Positions 63,214-64,000 of a DNA stretch of 64,000 bases are shown one piece after another. How positions within the stretch are numbered: the first letter of the stretch is position 1; each line of letters opens with the position of its first letter. Made by a program: the position numbers and the translations under genes. The notes beneath the pieces are model-generated. The model searched no databases. It worked only from the letters and a program-made list of their open reading frames with translations, and was not told where the DNA came from. The stretch spans positions 982,001-1,046,000 of the forward strand of contig NZ_CP038271.1 of the NCBI RefSeq assembly GCF_004571195.1, written 5' to 3'. The DNA is from Legionella geestiana. Lineage in GTDB: Bacteria > Pseudomonadota > Gammaproteobacteria > Legionellales > Legionellaceae.

Positions 63214-64000
63214 ATGAAAGAAGGCACGGCCCGACAAATTTCCGTTTTTGCCCTTGTGCTCCTTATCACAGGCGCCATTGACAGCATCCGCAACCTGCCC
63301 ACAACCGCACTCTTCGGCTCTACCCTTCTCTTTTTTTTCACGTTTTCTGCCATTGTCTTCCTGATACCCGTGGCACTCGTTTCTGCGGAACTCTCATCCA
63401 CCTTTGCCGATGAAGAAGGCGGGGTTTACAGCTGGGTCAGACGGGCGTTCGGCGAAAATGCCGCGTTCTTTACCATCTGGCTGCAGTGGATTAACACGAT
63501 GGTCTGGTACCCCACCATCCTGTCTTTTATTGCCGGCACACTCGCCTGGCTGATTAACCCGGCACTCGCCCAAAATAAGCTCTATCTCGTGAGTGTGATT
63601 CTCATTGTGTTCTGGTCACTGACCCTCGTGGGGCTCTCCGGCCTGCGTGCGTCAGCCGCATTTGCCAGTTTTTGTGCCATCATCGGCATGATTCTGCCCA
63701 TGGGCTTTATTATCCTGCTGGCCATTATCTGGGTGATTCAGGGGCAACCTCTGGCGATTGATTTACATCCACAAAACCTTCTGCCACGCTGGGGCGACAT
63801 GCAGTCCTGGGTGTCACTGACCGCCATCATGACGTCTTTTCTCGGTATGGAGCTAGCAGCGGTACACGTACGCGATGTGCGTGACCCGCAGCGTAATTTC
63901 CCGCGTGCCATGCTCTATTCGGTGCTGCTCATTCTCACCACCATGATTCTTGGCTCGCTCGCCATTGCGGTCGTACTGCCGCATGATAAGATTAACCTCG
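63214..64000 (+). CDS. APC-type amino acid transporter, N-terminal part (cut by window edge)
   Basis: The first 262 codons of an amino acid-polyamine-organocation permease; the rest is past the window end. It has about six membrane helices here, opening ISVFALVLLITGAIDSIRNL and ELSSTFADEEGGVYSWVRR, the pattern of GadC-like glutamate/GABA antiporters. The start is put at ATG 63214, with CAGGTG upstream; a frame open from 63154 would add only basic non-membrane residues. Substrate cannot be decided. Confidence 0.85.
   Translation, partial: MKEGTARQISVFALVLLITGAIDSIRNLPTTALFGSTLLFFFTFSAIVFLIPVALVSAELSSTFADEEGGVYSWVRRAFGENAAFFTIWLQWINTMVWYPTILSFIAGTLAWLINPALAQNKLYLVSVILIVFWSLTLVGLSGLRASAAFASFCAIIGMILPMGFIILLAIIWVIQGQPLAIDLHPQNLLPRWGDMQSWVSLTAIMTSFLGMELAAVHVRDVRDPQRNFPRAMLYSVLLILTTMILGSLAIAVVLPHDKINL

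Overview
The window reads as chromosome of a Legionella-type gammaproteobacterium. Evidence: a LetS-type hybrid sensor kinase next to a pyrophosphate-type phosphofructokinase, a typical gammaproteobacterial housekeeping backbone (prmB/smrB, tig-clpP-clpX-lon-hupB-ppiD, gmk-rpoZ-spoT, rph-yggS-proC-yggT, ispB, gltX), and many long orphan proteins with eukaryote-like or host-directed features (OTU protease fold, CaaX box, ankyrin-like repeat, zincin motif, thaumatin domain). Codon and base use of the core looks richer in GC than L. pneumophila, so a higher-GC Legionella species is my inference; the species is not proven.

Layout. 1-13.7 kb is core: asd (partial), aroC, prmB on the minus strand, smrB, udk and fabI on the plus strand, then a long minus-strand block running from a four-tRNA cluster (Pro-Arg-His-Leu) through tig, clpP, clpX, lon and hupB, two more tRNAs (Val, Asp) and ppiD. 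13.8-16.1 kb is a small accessory islet with a frameshifted gene that would end in a CaaX prenylation box, a 158-bp MITE-like element and a two-helix membrane protein. 16.2-28.9 kb returns to core: a tyrosine recombinase, uup, ridA-like, spoT, rpoZ, gmk, rph, yggS, proC, yggT, ispB and tRNA-Pro(CGG).

29.0-56.2 kb is mostly accessory. After the tRNA comes a small element whose ends match those of a full IS4-type insertion sequence 3.5 kb away. That IS (32852-34040) splits one giant minus-strand gene. Removing the IS and one copy of its 9-bp target duplication restores a single 2,080-codon frame with an N-terminal HExxH motif, three tandem repeats, a membrane segment and a C-terminal OTU-like domain lacking both catalytic residues. 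Directly upstream, in the same orientation, lies a second OTU-like protein that keeps Cys and His. Next follow a transposase remnant, a pentapeptide-repeat membrane protein, a sensor-like membrane protein without an output domain, a putative permuted papain-like protease, a 129-bp tandem repeat array, a SPOR/beta-barrel protein with a thaumatin-domain secreted protein, and two giant plus-strand proteins. The second of these carries a full set of UvrD-like SF1 helicase motifs.

56.2-64 kb is core again: gltX, letS, pfp, a type IV pilin, a BolA-family protein and the start of an APC-type amino acid transporter. The accessory genes look like candidate secreted effectors by architecture only. No secretion signal was demonstrated, and database searches could not be run.
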